A program made the translations under genes and the position numbers. From CAWBUW01 sp963792075 (GTDB lineage: Bacteria > Chloroflexota > Anaerolineae > Anaerolineales > UBA4823), in assembly GCA_963792075.1 (NCBI GenBank), contig CAWBUW010000004.1, positions 45,801-109,800 on the forward strand: a stretch of 64,000 nucleotides of DNA. The letters are read 5' to 3'. Within the stretch, counting starts at the first letter, position 1. Each line of letters opens with the position of its first letter. Of the stretch, positions 40,403 through 52,395 are shown piece after piece. The notes beneath the pieces were generated by a model, which ran no database searches, was not told where the DNA came from, and worked only from the letters and a program-made list of their open reading frames with translations.

Positions 40403-43400
40403 ATGCAGATTCGCGAATTATTTACCTTTGACATTGGCCGCGAAATCACGACCGTCATCAAAATGGATCAGCCAGATGATGCACAGGTTGCCCAGGAGCT
40501 GCGCGAGTATGTGGTGACGCCACGTATTGGCGATTGTCTGTTAACCTTTTTTGAGCGCTTTGCTGAAACCCGTGACCCTGCCCGCCGCCCAACCGACAAA
40601 ATCGGAGTATGGATTGATGGCTTCTTTGGTTCGGGCAAATCCCACATGGCTAAGGTGATCGGACACTTGTTGAAAAATCAAAATGTTGAAGGTAATCCTG
40701 CTTTGGATATCTTCCTGCCGCGCATCGCGGGCATGCCGGGAGAGACGTCATTACGCGGGGCGCTCACCCAGGTGCGCAATTTCTTCGATAACCATGTAAT
40801 TACTCTGCAGATCAAATCCGAGCAAGATTTAATCAATTCCGACTCGATTTCCGAAATTCTCTATCGCCGCTACCTGGAAAGCCGCGGCCTGAGCCGCGAT
40901 CCCTGGATTGGCCGCCTGGAATTAGGGTTGATTGCCCAGGGGGTGTACGATGCTTTTCAAACTCAGATTCAGAAAAGCGAGAACCAACCCTGGAGCGAAG
41001 TGCGTGACAATTACCTGATTGTGCGCAGCAGCATCGTGGATGCACTGCGTACCGTGTTACCGGGGCGTTACCCCAGCCGTGCTGATGCGGACCAGGCGTT
41101 GGAAGATATTCGCGCCGGCTTACGTATGGGGCCGACCGAGTTGGCCCGCGAACTGGCGGATTATGTGCTGGAACGGCAGCGCCAGGCTGGGGAACGTTCT
41201 ACGCACCTGATCTACATCGTGGATGAAGTTTCGATGTTTATCGGAGACAACGATCAGAAGTTACTTGAGCTGCAATCTATCGCAGAAGAATTCGGCACAC
41301 ATGGCAAGGGACGGCTGTGGTTGGTGGTCACTGCCCAGGAAAAGATTGAAGATGTGATCGAAGGCGTCAAGCGCAAGCGAGAAGATTTCTCCAAAATTTT
41401 AGGGCGTTTCGACACCCGACTGGAACTGACCTCAGAGAATATTGAGCGTGTGGTCGAAGAACGTATCCTCAAGAAGCGTCCACAGGGCGAGACGCTGCTG
41501 CAAGGCTTGCACCAACAATACGAGGGCACTATCACCCTGATCGGCCGTTTGGATGATTCAAATCGTACACTGCCAACGCCCGATGCAGAACGGTTTGCTC
41601 ACGATTATCCTTTCTTGCCCTTGCACTTTACCTTAATGCAGGATGCCTTTGCCCGCCTGCGAGCCAAAGGCGGTCCAGCCCTGCAATTGACCGGCAGCGA
41701 ACGTAGTATGATTGGCGTCGTTCAGGCCGTCCTGAAATCTCCGCAAACCAGTTTCGCGCAATCTGACCCAGGGCGGCTGGTCACGCTGCACGAAATCTAC
41801 GATCAAATTGAAAGCGAAGTATCTTCTTACGACCGGCGCTCGATTGCGGAGGTGGGCCAGCACGTCAGTAGTGCCGCTTATCCTACCGGGCAGGCTCTCA
41901 AGGGTTTGTTTGTGCTCCAGCAGGTTGGCTGGGTGCCCTGCAATCTAGACAACCTGGCCCGCCTGCTTTTGTCCGATGTGAAGGCTGATTACCAATCCTT
42001 TCGTGAAGATCTGAAGCAGGCGCTGGCGGCGCTGCGGGATGCCCGCTACATCACTGTAGTAGATGGCATATATAAATACCTATCGGTGGCGGAACGCAAC
42101 ATCGAGGATGAAATTGCCGCCGAGAAAGTAACCAATAACGATGTCCGGCGCGAGGCGCGGCGCATGATCCGCGAGGTATTAAGCGGCATTGGGCGTTTGA
42201 ACTATGATTCTGGCCTGGCGCTGTTTGAAATCCGCTTAAATGGCGATGATGAGCCGATCCGCAGTGTGGGAGAAATCACCCTGGAGGTGTACTCGCCGGT
42301 TGGCATGACTCTGGGCGGCCATGCGGTGGATATGATTCGGGACGTGATCAGTCCAACAGAAGAGCACATTGTCTATTGGCTGCCGGCGCCGGTCACCGAT
42401 CCCATTCCCGACTTCAAGCGCCTGATCAGCCTAAAATCTGTTATTGCACGTCACAAGGGCCAGGAGCAGAGCAGCGAGGAAGTCGTCATCTTGCGCGAGA
42501 AGGAACGAGAGGAAAACCTGCTGGGTGAACGCCTGAAAACGCTGATTAACCGTGCGCTGTACAACGGCCAGTTTATTTACAATGGCCAGGCAACGCCGTT
42601 AGATGGCAAGGTTACCAGCTTGAACACGATCTTCAACCGTGAACTGGCCCAGGTAATCCCGCAGGTGTTTACTAAATTCCATATTGGCCGCATTCGGGTG
42701 GTCGAGGTCAGTATTGAACGGATGTTGACCTCGCCCACCAACCAACTGCAAACCGTAGAGCCTAACTTATGGGACGATCAGGGCCATATACAAACTCACC
42801 TGCCGGTGGTTGCCGAGGTGGTGGATGAACTGAAACGCCGCCAGGATTATGGCCAGCCTGCCGATGGCGATTCGCTGGCCAATCATTTTGACAGTATTCC
42901 GTATGGGTGGAACCCAGTGCTGCTGCGCATCGTATTGGCCGCCTTGTGGCGACGCCGGCGTGATCGGAGTGCGCCACGGAGGAACCTATTATCCCGATCC
43001 AGGTGTGAGCCAATCCCGCGAGGCGCTGACACGCGCCAACGCCTTCAATAAAGCGCTTTTTGAATATGACCCGGAAGAAGGCGTCCCCTTGCAGGAGCGC
43101 AAGAAAGCCCAGCACGACCTGGATATCCTGTTTGACCGCAAGTTAGATGATACCGTCAATACCCTGCACCGCGTTATCCAGGAAGAGTTGAAAAATCTCA
43201 AGTCGGGCAACAAGGATCTGCGCCTGCGAGTGGAGGGCGGCAAGCTGCCAGTCAAAGATATCCTGTACCAGGGTGATAGCTTGCTCGACCCGATCTTGAG
43301 CCAGCAGCGGCCATCGCAGACGGTTCGGGCTTTCCTGGAGCAGCGCGATAGCATCCAGGATCTGATGACCTATCATCACAAGCTGACGGCCTTTATTGAG

Positions 43401-44045
43401 CAGAGCCGGCTGGCGCTGTATACCCGGGCGACTGCCTTGTTGGCTGCTGTGGACAAAGCTGCTCCGCTTGTACCTCAGCTCAATGCGGAACAACCGCAGC
43501 AGCGGGTAGCTGATCTCCGCAGTCTGGTTGAGCAACGCGAAGTCATTGAAAAGTGGAACAGCCACTTCCAACCGGCTTACCAGCAATTGCTGACTGTGTA
43601 CCAGCACACCTACGCAGATTTGTATTCCCAACGCACCCAGGCTTACCGCGCCGCGTGTGACCAGATTGCGGCTTACGGTCCGGTGCCAGAGGCAATTACC
43701 CGCCTGATTGTCGAGCAGCCCGGCGGCTGGAGCGAAGATGGCCTGGCCTACGCCCAAGATCAAACGGCCCAGACCGACCTGGTGTACCAATTGCGCGATG
43801 TCGAGCAACGGAAAACCGAAGCGATAGAGGCAATGCTGAAGCAAAAGCCTGGCGAAGAAGATGATGATCAGACCGGCGACAAGGTTGCTGACCGCCCAGC
43901 CCGCCCGCGCCTGGTGAAGGTGCGCGACTATTTGCCTGCCCAGGTCAGCCCAGCCCAGGCCCAAGATTTCCAATCTAAGTTGAAGAAACTGGCCCAAACC
44001 GTTGAAGAAGCGCTCAAGGAAGGGCGGGATGTGATCATCCGCTGA
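40403..44045 (+). CDS. brxC: BREX protein BrxC (P-loop ATPase), one frameshift
   Basis: About 1214 residues, the normal BrxC size. It starts MQIRELFTFDIGREITTVIK; Walker A is DGFFGSGKSHMAKVIGH (about residue 73), and the Walker B region is LIYIVDEVSMFIGDN (about residue 270). Helical C-terminal half. A single frameshift near 42960 (ALWR, then DAGVIGVRHGGTYY) is a two-base loss or one-base gain. GGAG precedes the start. It overlaps pglX as TGATG at 44043-44047. BrxC is a large AAA-type ATPase acting with the methylase and PglZ. Confidence 0.9.
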
Positions 44046-47000
44046 TGCTTATGGATCAAGAAGCCAAACGCCAAATCAAAAAACTGGTGCTCGATTTGCG
44101 CCATTTGCTCGAAGAAGACCTGACCGTTGTTCTGAAACGTTATGGGATTTTCACCGACCGCGCCTGGCTGAAACCAGAAGCGCTGCCCAAAGCCACGACC
44201 GAGCTACTGGCAACCCGCCAATACCTGGAGGCGGCCATGCTGCCCGATTTGGAACGTGGCTTGCCGCTGGCCCGGGCCGCGGCTCTCTATGTGCGCGAAG
44301 CCGCTTTTACCCACCTGAACCGCCTGGTGGGCTTGAAAGCGATTGAAGTGCGCAATCTGTTCACCGAAACGATCCAGACCCGACCTGAATACGGCGGGCG
44401 CTCGCTGTACCATCGTGATTACCGCGCCGCTCATCTGGAACAGGCTGCTGCCTCCGATGACGCCCTCCCTGCCGCTTTACTGGCGGCCTGCAGGGATGTG
44501 GCCCGTCAAATACGCTTCGTTTTTGACCTAGAGGCCGAGCGCTCGCTTTTGTGGCCGCGCTACGCAGCCATAACGGAAGCCATCAGCCTGATCAATGCCC
44601 TGCCAGTTGAACTATGGCAGGCTGACGAAATCATCGGCTGGCTGTACCAGTTCTATAACGCCGAGGAAAAAGAAAATCCGCAAGCAAGGTAAACCCAGCT
44701 TGCCGATTGAAGTTGCCGTCATCAACCAGTTCTTCACCCCGCGCTGGGTGGTCAAGTTCCTGGTGGATAACACCCTGGGGCGATTATGGCTGGAAATGCA
44801 CCCGGAGAGCGAACGGGTGCGGGCCAAGTGCGATTACTTGGTGCCCGGAGCCGCCCTCGCCTGGCCATTCCCCGGTTACAAAGGCCAGGCCTCCAAGCGT
44901 CCGCAGGATATCCGCCTGATTGACCCGGCCTGCGGGGCGATGCATTTCGGCACTGATGCTTTCGAAGTGTTCCAGGAAATTTACTGCGACGCGCGCGAGC
45001 ATGGCTGGGTGGATGAGGAAGACGCCCTGGGCGAGGCGCAAATCCCATTAGCCATTCTGAAATACAACTTGTTTGGTGTGGATATTGACCTGCGCGCCGT
45101 GCAATCGGCGGCGTTGGCCTTGTATCTCAAAGCGCGCGACGGCACTGCGGGAAGCCTGCGTGAGCGACCAGGAGGCCGCCAGCCTGCCCTGGCAGGTCAA
45201 CCTGGTATGCGCAGACGCCCGCCTGACGAACGGCGGCCTGCGCGAAAAATTCCTGAAGAATTACGCCGACGATCCGGCTTTGCAGAAGGCCTGGCGCGAA
45301 CTGTTCCAGGAAATGGAAGATATTGCCCAGGTGGGCAGCCTGCTGCGCGTCGAAGAGCGCTTCCGCCAGATCCTGAGCGCCGCCCGCCCGCACAGTGTGC
45401 GCGGGTTGGACGAGCCGCGCCAGCCTGCACTGCCCGGAATGCCGACGCCCGCCCGCCAAATGCGCCTGGGTGAAAATGAAGAAGCTGATAGCTGGACACC
45501 CACCCGAACATTGGGCGATATGCTCGAAGAGCTTAAGGCATTTGCTCGCCAAGCATTGGATGAGCATGATGTAAATGCTCAAGTATTTGCTGCTGAAGCT
45601 CAAAAAACGCTTGGATTATTAGATGTCTTAATGCAGCTGTATGACGTTGTAGTAATGAATCCTCCCTATGGTCAGGCTCTTGACTGGTCCATTATTCCTG
45701 ATGGTGAATTAGCAAATAACAATTTGTACAGTGCGTTTATTTTAAGAGCCCGTCACCTACTGAACGATGAAGGATATATTGGAGCTATAACTGATCGTAC
45801 TTTCTTGCTTCTTTACAGCTTTGCAGATTTTAGAAATTCAGTTCTTAGAAACATCCCTATTCTTTTTGGGCTTGATCTTGGTTGGGGAATATTAGACGAT
45901 GCCAATGTGGCAACGATAGCATCAGTTTATGGGTCTAAAACCCGGAAAGATAAGGGTCTATTTATCAATTGCCAAGACACAGAAAAGAAGGAAGAACGAT
46001 TTGCAAGAGAGTTGTCAATATTATCAGAAGGAGATATGGGGAGTTTCACCTATTCTGTTGCTTTATCAGAATTTGTGACAATACCCACACATCCATTTTG
46101 TTATTGGGCTCCACCTCAAGTTAGGCAAGCATTTTCCAGCTACAAAAGCCTTGAACCCTACTATGGAATTGTTCGAAAAGGCCTTTCTCCTGGAGATACT
46201 CCTCGATTTGTACGGGAACATTGGGAAATAGCTAAAAATAAGTATGGTATTAAATGGTGGGCCCCTTATGCCAATGGTGGACCTTACTCTCCTTATTACC
46301 GTGATAACTCATCCGTTGTACTGTGGAGAAACAACGGTGAAGAGATAAAATCCATTAGGCCAAAATCTGTTGTTAGAAGTGAGCAGCTATACGGGCAGCC
46401 CGGTTTCACCTATGGTAAACGACACGAATACTTCAATGTGCAGGTGCTAGAGGAGGGGCACATCTTTAGCAACGAGGGGTATATTATTCACTGTAAGTCG
46501 AGCTGCATCGAGAATCAATTACTTGCTGTGTTAATAGCTCATTATTACGGTTTATGGCAAATCTTATTTCAGGCTTGCATAAAGAAGTAAGCAGTATTAA
46601 GAGTTTACCTATACACAGCACTTGTGTAGAACAGCAAATCCCGACTTTGCAACTAGCAACTACTATTTATCAGGCAAATGTCTTTGGGATTTGGGTAATG
46701 AAATTGCTGTGCACTTTGAAAAGCCTTGGGTTCTTCAAGTTGTTGATTTTGGTTTGAAATTAGGAACGAGTTTTTGGAGACTTAGCAAAGACAAATTGGA
46801 AATTTCATATGTTCATCCGCAACGTGACAATCTGTTTAATGTTGCATACAGCTTGACCAATCAGCCTTTAGATGATGTACTTGAGATACTAACCTCTTTT
46901 GAAAAAGCAGCGGATTGTGAAATAAACGAAATTCAAGAGGGCATTGACCAGACAGTATATGATTTATATAGTATCTCAGCACCTGATAGGGCATTGATTA

Positions 47001-47662
47001 AGAGAGAACTAGGGCAACTCCCACCCGAACTAGTCTGGCCACAGATGGAAGGAAAATCGGCTGCCGAAAAGCGCCGCGAACATGTCCGGCGGCTGGTTTC
47101 ATATTTCCTGCGCCAGGCATTACAGGCTGATGCTGATGGCTTGCTCCCCCTGACCCAGGTGCCTGGCGAACCCACCGCGCTCGATGCGCTGCGCGCTCAA
47201 ATGGAAGTCTTTTTTGGCGAGGAGCGCGCCTTTACATTGGAAGGTGAAATCTCAGCCGAGCTGGGCAAGCCGCTGGAGAAGTGGTTGGAAAGCGATTTCA
47301 TCCCCTGGCATACCAAACTTTATAAAAACCGCCCGATCATCTGGCTGCTCGGTTCACCCGGCGGTACGCTGCGCGCCCTGGCCGCTTATCACAAGTTGCG
47401 CCGCGAGTCGCTGGTTAGCCTGCGTTCTATCTATCTAAGCCGTCAGCGTGACAACCTGCGAGCGGTATTGGCGAAAGTGGCTGAAGGCAAAGACTATAAA
47501 ACCGCCGGCCCTCTGGAAGACGCCTTGGCCGATTTGGAGTTGTTGGATCAGGCGATTGACCAGGTGCTCAACCAGGGCTGGTCTCCGGATGTGGATGCCG
47601 GTGTGAAAGCCAATATCCTGTCCTTGCAAGACGCCGGGGTGGTGCAGTATGCCATCAAATAA
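44045..47662 (+). CDS. pglX: BREX adenine methyltransferase PglX, frameshifted
   Basis: About 1205 residues. Helical N terminus (KRQIKKLVLDLRHLLEEDL), then the SAM-binding motif I in LIDPACGAMHFGTDAF (about residue 295) and catalytic motif IV VVMNPPYGQAL (about residue 537). A target-recognition and C-terminal region ends in SLQDAGVVQYAIK. Frame changes occur near 44680, 45130 and 46590. Codon composition drops in GC from about 45540 to 46990, marking the target-recognition region as probably exchanged by recombination. PglX methylates a non-palindromic adenine site to mark self DNA. Confidence 0.9.
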
Positions 47663-47674
47663 GGAGTTACCGCG

Positions 47675-49005
47675 ATGCCGTTGAAGATCATCCCCTGCGC
47701 CCCTGGCGCCAATATCGGTGAGCAAATCACGTTGGGCTTTCTCAAACAACACTTGAAGGATGGGATTATCCTGACCAATTATTACCATCCTGAAGGCTCC
47801 GGTACGCTTGAGCTGGATTTAGTCTATGTAAATTTTTACGGCGTCTGGTTGATCGAGGTCAAACACTGGTGGGGCAAAATCATGGCCGATGATATTGAGT
47901 GGCTGCAAGGTGAGCGCAAACACCAGAGCCCGCTCAGTTCGATTGACCATAAGGTGAAAGTAATCTATAGCGACCTGCTGCGCTTGAAAATCAAAGATTT
48001 AAGCGTGGTTGGGTTTGTGGTGCTCAGCCGGGGCAGACAGATGTTGACCATCACGGATCCGCGCGGAGATCGGGTGTTTGGATTGAACCAGGATCTCATC
48101 CGGGCGCTCACCACGCGGGACAAGGTCTATTCTCCTCGCTCGCCGGTTTTGAATTCGAGCCAGGTGGAAAAGGTAGCCGATGCCCTGGTTCATCGCCATG
48201 TGGATCCCGACCGGAAGATCATTGGCAATTACCGGCTGGTGGGCAGCCTGCCAAACGGTGAAAACTACCAGGCTTTTGAAGGCCAACACACCCAGGTGCA
48301 AACCCGGCGCGCCCGCATCAAGCGCTATCACATTGCGGCGATCCAAAGCCAGGAACATCTTCAAGAGAGTATCCAGCGTTTTAAACAGGATATGGAAGCC
48401 ATCTCACAACTGGACGGCCATCCGAATATCGTACAGGCACATGACTTTTTTACTGACCCGGTCAGCGATGATACATACTGGCTGATCCTGGAAATGGTAG
48501 ATGGGCGCACGCTGCAAGATGTGATCCAGGAGGGCAAGCCCCTGTCGCTCAAAGAGCAGATGGCCCTGCTCATCCCGGTCGCCGAAGCGCTGAAAGCCTG
48601 CCATACCAAAGGGATTTGCCACCGCAACCTGACCCCAAGCGCCGTGACAATCACCGATGATGGACGGGTAAAAGTCGGCGATTTTGATTTCGCCCGTGTG
48701 CCGGTGCTGGGGTTTACAATCTCCCAAACCGACCAGCCGCTGGTCATCAACAAATATATTGCTCCGGAACAGCAAACGAACCACGCCATGCCGACCAGCG
48801 CGCCGATATTTACTCCCTGGGCATGCTCTGGTATGACCTGGTGGTTCACCCACCGGCAAACGAGCCGGTTTTCCTGATCAAGCTGGATCAATCGCCGCTA
48901 CCATCGGATGCGCGTGAACTGATGAGAAAGATGTTAGCCGTACCGCTGGTAGAACGGCCGCAGAATATCCGGGAAGTGTTGGAATGGTTTGAGCTATGGA
49001 AATAA
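47675..49005 (+). CDS. NERD-domain protein with degenerate Ser/Thr kinase domain, one frameshift
   Basis: About 443 residues, ATG 47675 with AAGGAG upstream. The N-terminal NERD domain shows LELDLVYVNFYGVWLIEVKH with the Asp and ExK of a restriction-like nuclease (about residues 48-64). The kinase-like domain (about 185-440) has YRLVGSLPNGENYQAFEG for the G-loop, RARIKRYHI for the Lys strand, and LILEMVDGRTLQDVI for the hinge. The catalytic loop reads CHRNLTPSAV (HRD Asp replaced by Asn), and the magnesium loop VGDFDFARV lacks the usual DFG. It is therefore a probable pseudokinase. A frameshift near 48790 splits the C-lobe. NERD-kinases occur in Pgl/BREX loci as PglW; here it lies between pglX and the kinase-PglZ gene. 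Confidence 0.8.
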
Positions 49006-52000
49006 CGATCCAGCCAGGTCAAATCCTGCAAAGTCGCTACCAACTCGATCATCCGCTGGGTTTTGGCGCGTATGGCTCTGTTTGGAAATCACATCACCTG
49101 ACGCTTGAGCAGTACCGGGCCGTGAAGGCCATTCCCCTGTGCGATTTGGACCCGCTGAACCTGGAGCGTGTGAAGAACGAGTGCGTAATTGGGGGCAAAC
49201 TGGAGCATGGTAGCGGCGTGGTGCAGGTATATGACGCCTTTGAGGAACAAGGCCACCTGTTTATTGTGATGGAATTGATGGAGGGGGCAGCCTGGAAAAG
49301 GTGCTGCGCGAAAATCCCCCTGAGTGGGCGGTGGCCCTGACCTGGTCGTTTGAGTTGAGCCAGGCGCTCGACCTGGTTCACAAAGCCGGCATCATCCATC
49401 GCGATATCAAACCTCAAAACATCTTGTTGAGCAAAGATGGCCATCTGAAACTGAGCGACTTTGGCGTGGCGCATCTGCCCCAGGCATCCATTACCCGCTA
49501 CCAGCCTGGCACTCCGGGATACCGCGCCCCCGAACTGGAAGCGGCTGGCCAGGCGGGAGCCGCACCCAGCATTACCGCCGCTGCGGATGTTTATTCCCTG
49601 TGCGCGGTGCTCTTTGAGTTGTGGGGCGGTCGCGCCTATGCGCCTTACAAAGCCCAACCAATCCACCTGGTACTGGCTGAAATGGACTACGGCATTGCTG
49701 GGCGATTTGCCGCCATGCCAGAAAATTCGCGCCAGAAAGTTGCCCAGGCGATCCTGGCCGGGTTGGAAAATGATCCCAACCTGCGACCAAACCTGGCTGA
49801 ACTACAGAAGCGCCTGCGCGAGGCGCAGCAGACTGTTCAGACCTCGCAAAAGGCGCTCAACCAGGCCCAGGACGCGTTTGCCAAAAGCGCCTTGTCGCGC
49901 CGCCAGACCCCCACCCTGGTCAGCCCGTTAGTGCAGGCCCCCTATGCCGGGCCATCACTGCCCAAAGAACAAACGGCCCTGGTGGGTTGGTTGGCAGACG
50001 ATTTCGGGCGCTGGTTCCTCGAACATCCAGACCGCGAGATCATCCTGTGGTTTGATCCACCGCGTGAATGGGAACCGATCCTGCCGCTGCTGGCCCCACA
50101 CCTGAACTTGATCCGAGACGATGATAGCCCATTGTACCTTCGCTATCAGCTAGAGCAGCGCCAGCCTGGTCGGCCAGTAGTGGTATATAGCCCATCCACG
50201 CAGGCCGAGGCAGATTACCTGGCGCCCTTCACCTTTATCGGCCGGGTATTCGATCAAAGCCTGTACGATTTCTTACTCGCGCACGATTGCCCACTGCCCA
50301 GGTTTGGCGATGAACGCAAAGCAATACACGCTTTGCTGCCTTTAGCTGCTTCGGCATCAGAAGGTAAAGGCGAGGCATTTTGGCAGCATATCAAAACCCT
50401 GGCAGATGTTGAGTCGCCCTGGTACCCAATTTCCGTGAGCGCCTCTTTGAATTTCTGGAAGCTCCCGCCGCTGCCTGGCAGAGTTTGGACCAGGAAGGTT
50501 TACTTGAGGTTTTCACCAGCCTGGTTGCCCGGCGCTATGGCTACAACGGAGCAGAAACAGCGACAGATTACGCTCAACGCTTATTGATGCACTGGCTGTG
50601 TGTGGAACTGGCCGCTCGCGCTGGCCAGCCTGCAGATTTTCCGTTCCGCACAACGCTCCCACATGTGCTGCTGTTCCAGGCTTGCATAGATGACCTGAAA
50701 GCTTTCCGTTATGACAGCCGCTACCAGGATACTTATGTCAGCCAGGCGCGCCAGATCGAAAGAAATTACCCTGCGCTTCTAAGCTGGGCGGCTCAAAAAC
50801 CGGTCTTGTTGACCGACCCCCTTCTACCTACATTGGCTCGACAGGAATGGGCGCGAACATGGCAGGTAGTCCAGGCTTGGACGACGCGCGAGCAGGTGTT
50901 GAAAGATTTGTACATGCTACAACAAGAAACCGGCATTGCAGCCGAGGGGTACTGGACCAGCCTGGAAGAAACGCCTGAATGGCGGATATTGCAACATGCT
51001 GTAAAGGTTATTCTGGGTGCAGAAGATGCCGTTCAGGCAGCCGGTCGGCTGAATACGCCAGACGAATTTATTCAGGCGTATCAGAAAAGCTGGTGGCAGA
51101 TAGACCAGATGTACCGTCATTATCACACCACCATCCAGGCCGGTACAGATTTACCTGACTTGACGCGCTGGGTGATCCATTTTTACACCAACTACCTGGA
51201 TCAAACCAACCTGTGCTGGACAAACGGGCTCAAGGCTGCTGCCTCATGGCCGGTTTCCGCAGGAATTCCATCGGCTGCAATAGCCTCTCAAGCCATGTGG
51301 TTTGCCAGGGTCGGCAGGCGATTTTTGTCATTGATGCTCTGCGCTATGAACTGGCGATGGAATTGAAAAGTTCGCTGCGTTTCCAGAATGTGGAATTGTC
51401 TGCCTGGCTGAGTGAATTGCCATCCATTACGCCGCTTGGCATGTCGGCCTTGATGCCAAAGTCTCAAGAACGCAAAGTCAGTTGGGAACGTGATTGGCGG
51501 ATATCGCAACCTGATTTTGCTGGCAACCTGGCAGAGAAAGATGGTCGGATCGCCTGGTTGCAGCGCTGCCTGCCAAGCGTTCGTACACTGCCGCTGCGCC
51601 AATGGTTGCAGCCTGGCGAGCAGGCTCCTCAACAAGATCATACCCTGGTTGTGTTTGCTGATGATTTGGATGCCCTGGGCGAGAATGTCAGTGAGCTGAG
51701 CATCACCGCTTTCTCCAACCTGTTGCAGCCGCTGTCACAAGGTGCGCGAAAAGCAGTTGATGCCGGTTATTCTGGCGTCCACGTTGTTACCGACCATGGT
51801 TTCCTTTTGCTGGGGCAGGTTGCAGACTATGGAAAAATCGAACCGGACAACACCCAGGCGCTTAAGGCAGCTCATCGTTACCTTGTTGGCCGTAACCTTG
51901 CCGAGAAGGAAGGGTTGCTGCGATATGCTATCCAGGGCAGTCAGGAGCTGGTCGCATGGTTTCCGCCTGGCATTACATGCTTCAAAGTTGGCGGAAGTTA

Positions 52001-52394
52001 CAATTATGTGCATGGCGGCCCTACCCTGCAAGAAACTCTGATTCCCTACCTCTATGTTAAACAAGATACAACCCGCGTTCCGGTTGGGGTGCGTCTGAAT
52101 GTCGCTGAGCGGATTTTCAGCGGCATTTTCAAGGTCACACTGGAACCGGTTGCCAAAGGTTTGTTTGTCAAAGAGCGGGAGGTTAAGTTAAGCTTACAGC
52201 GCGCCAGCGGCGAACAGATCCGTTCCTGGGATGAAATTGTCAGTCCCAATGATCTGGTGACTAAGAATCTCAGTTTGCTGCCAACTGACCACATCAAGCA
52301 AGGCGATCTAATAAACCTGGTGATTTAAGATCTGCATAGCGGTGAAGAACTGGATCGTAAAACTATTCTGGTGCAAGTGAATTTGGAGTTGTGA
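48996..52394 (+). CDS. pglZ: Ser/Thr protein kinase-PglZ fusion, frameshifted
   Basis: About 1130 residues. The N-terminal eukaryotic-type kinase (residues about 1-265) has all key motifs: GFGAYGSVWKS, YRAVKAI, IIHRDIKPQNIL, LSDFGVAHL and YRAPELE. A helical linker (AELQKRLREAQQTVQTSQKA) leads to PglZ: REIILWFDPPREWEPILPLL (about residue 350), then the alkaline-phosphatase-type core IFVIDALRYE (about 780), HVVTDHGFLL and YVHGGPTLQE (about 1003). Kinase C-lobe and PglZ N-domain are uninterrupted in one frame (49301-50460). Frame changes near 49288, 50430 and 51310 fit single losses in G or C runs. A TAA at 52326 precedes 21 in-frame residues (DLHSGEELDRKTILVQ) ending at 52394, so it looks premature. 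Confidence 0.85.
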
Positions 52395-52395
52395 T

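Noticed and set aside
47675..49005. NERD-kinase considered as a true PglW
   Set aside because: It is far shorter than PglW of type 2 systems and its catalytic residues are altered, so only a PglW-like label is justified.
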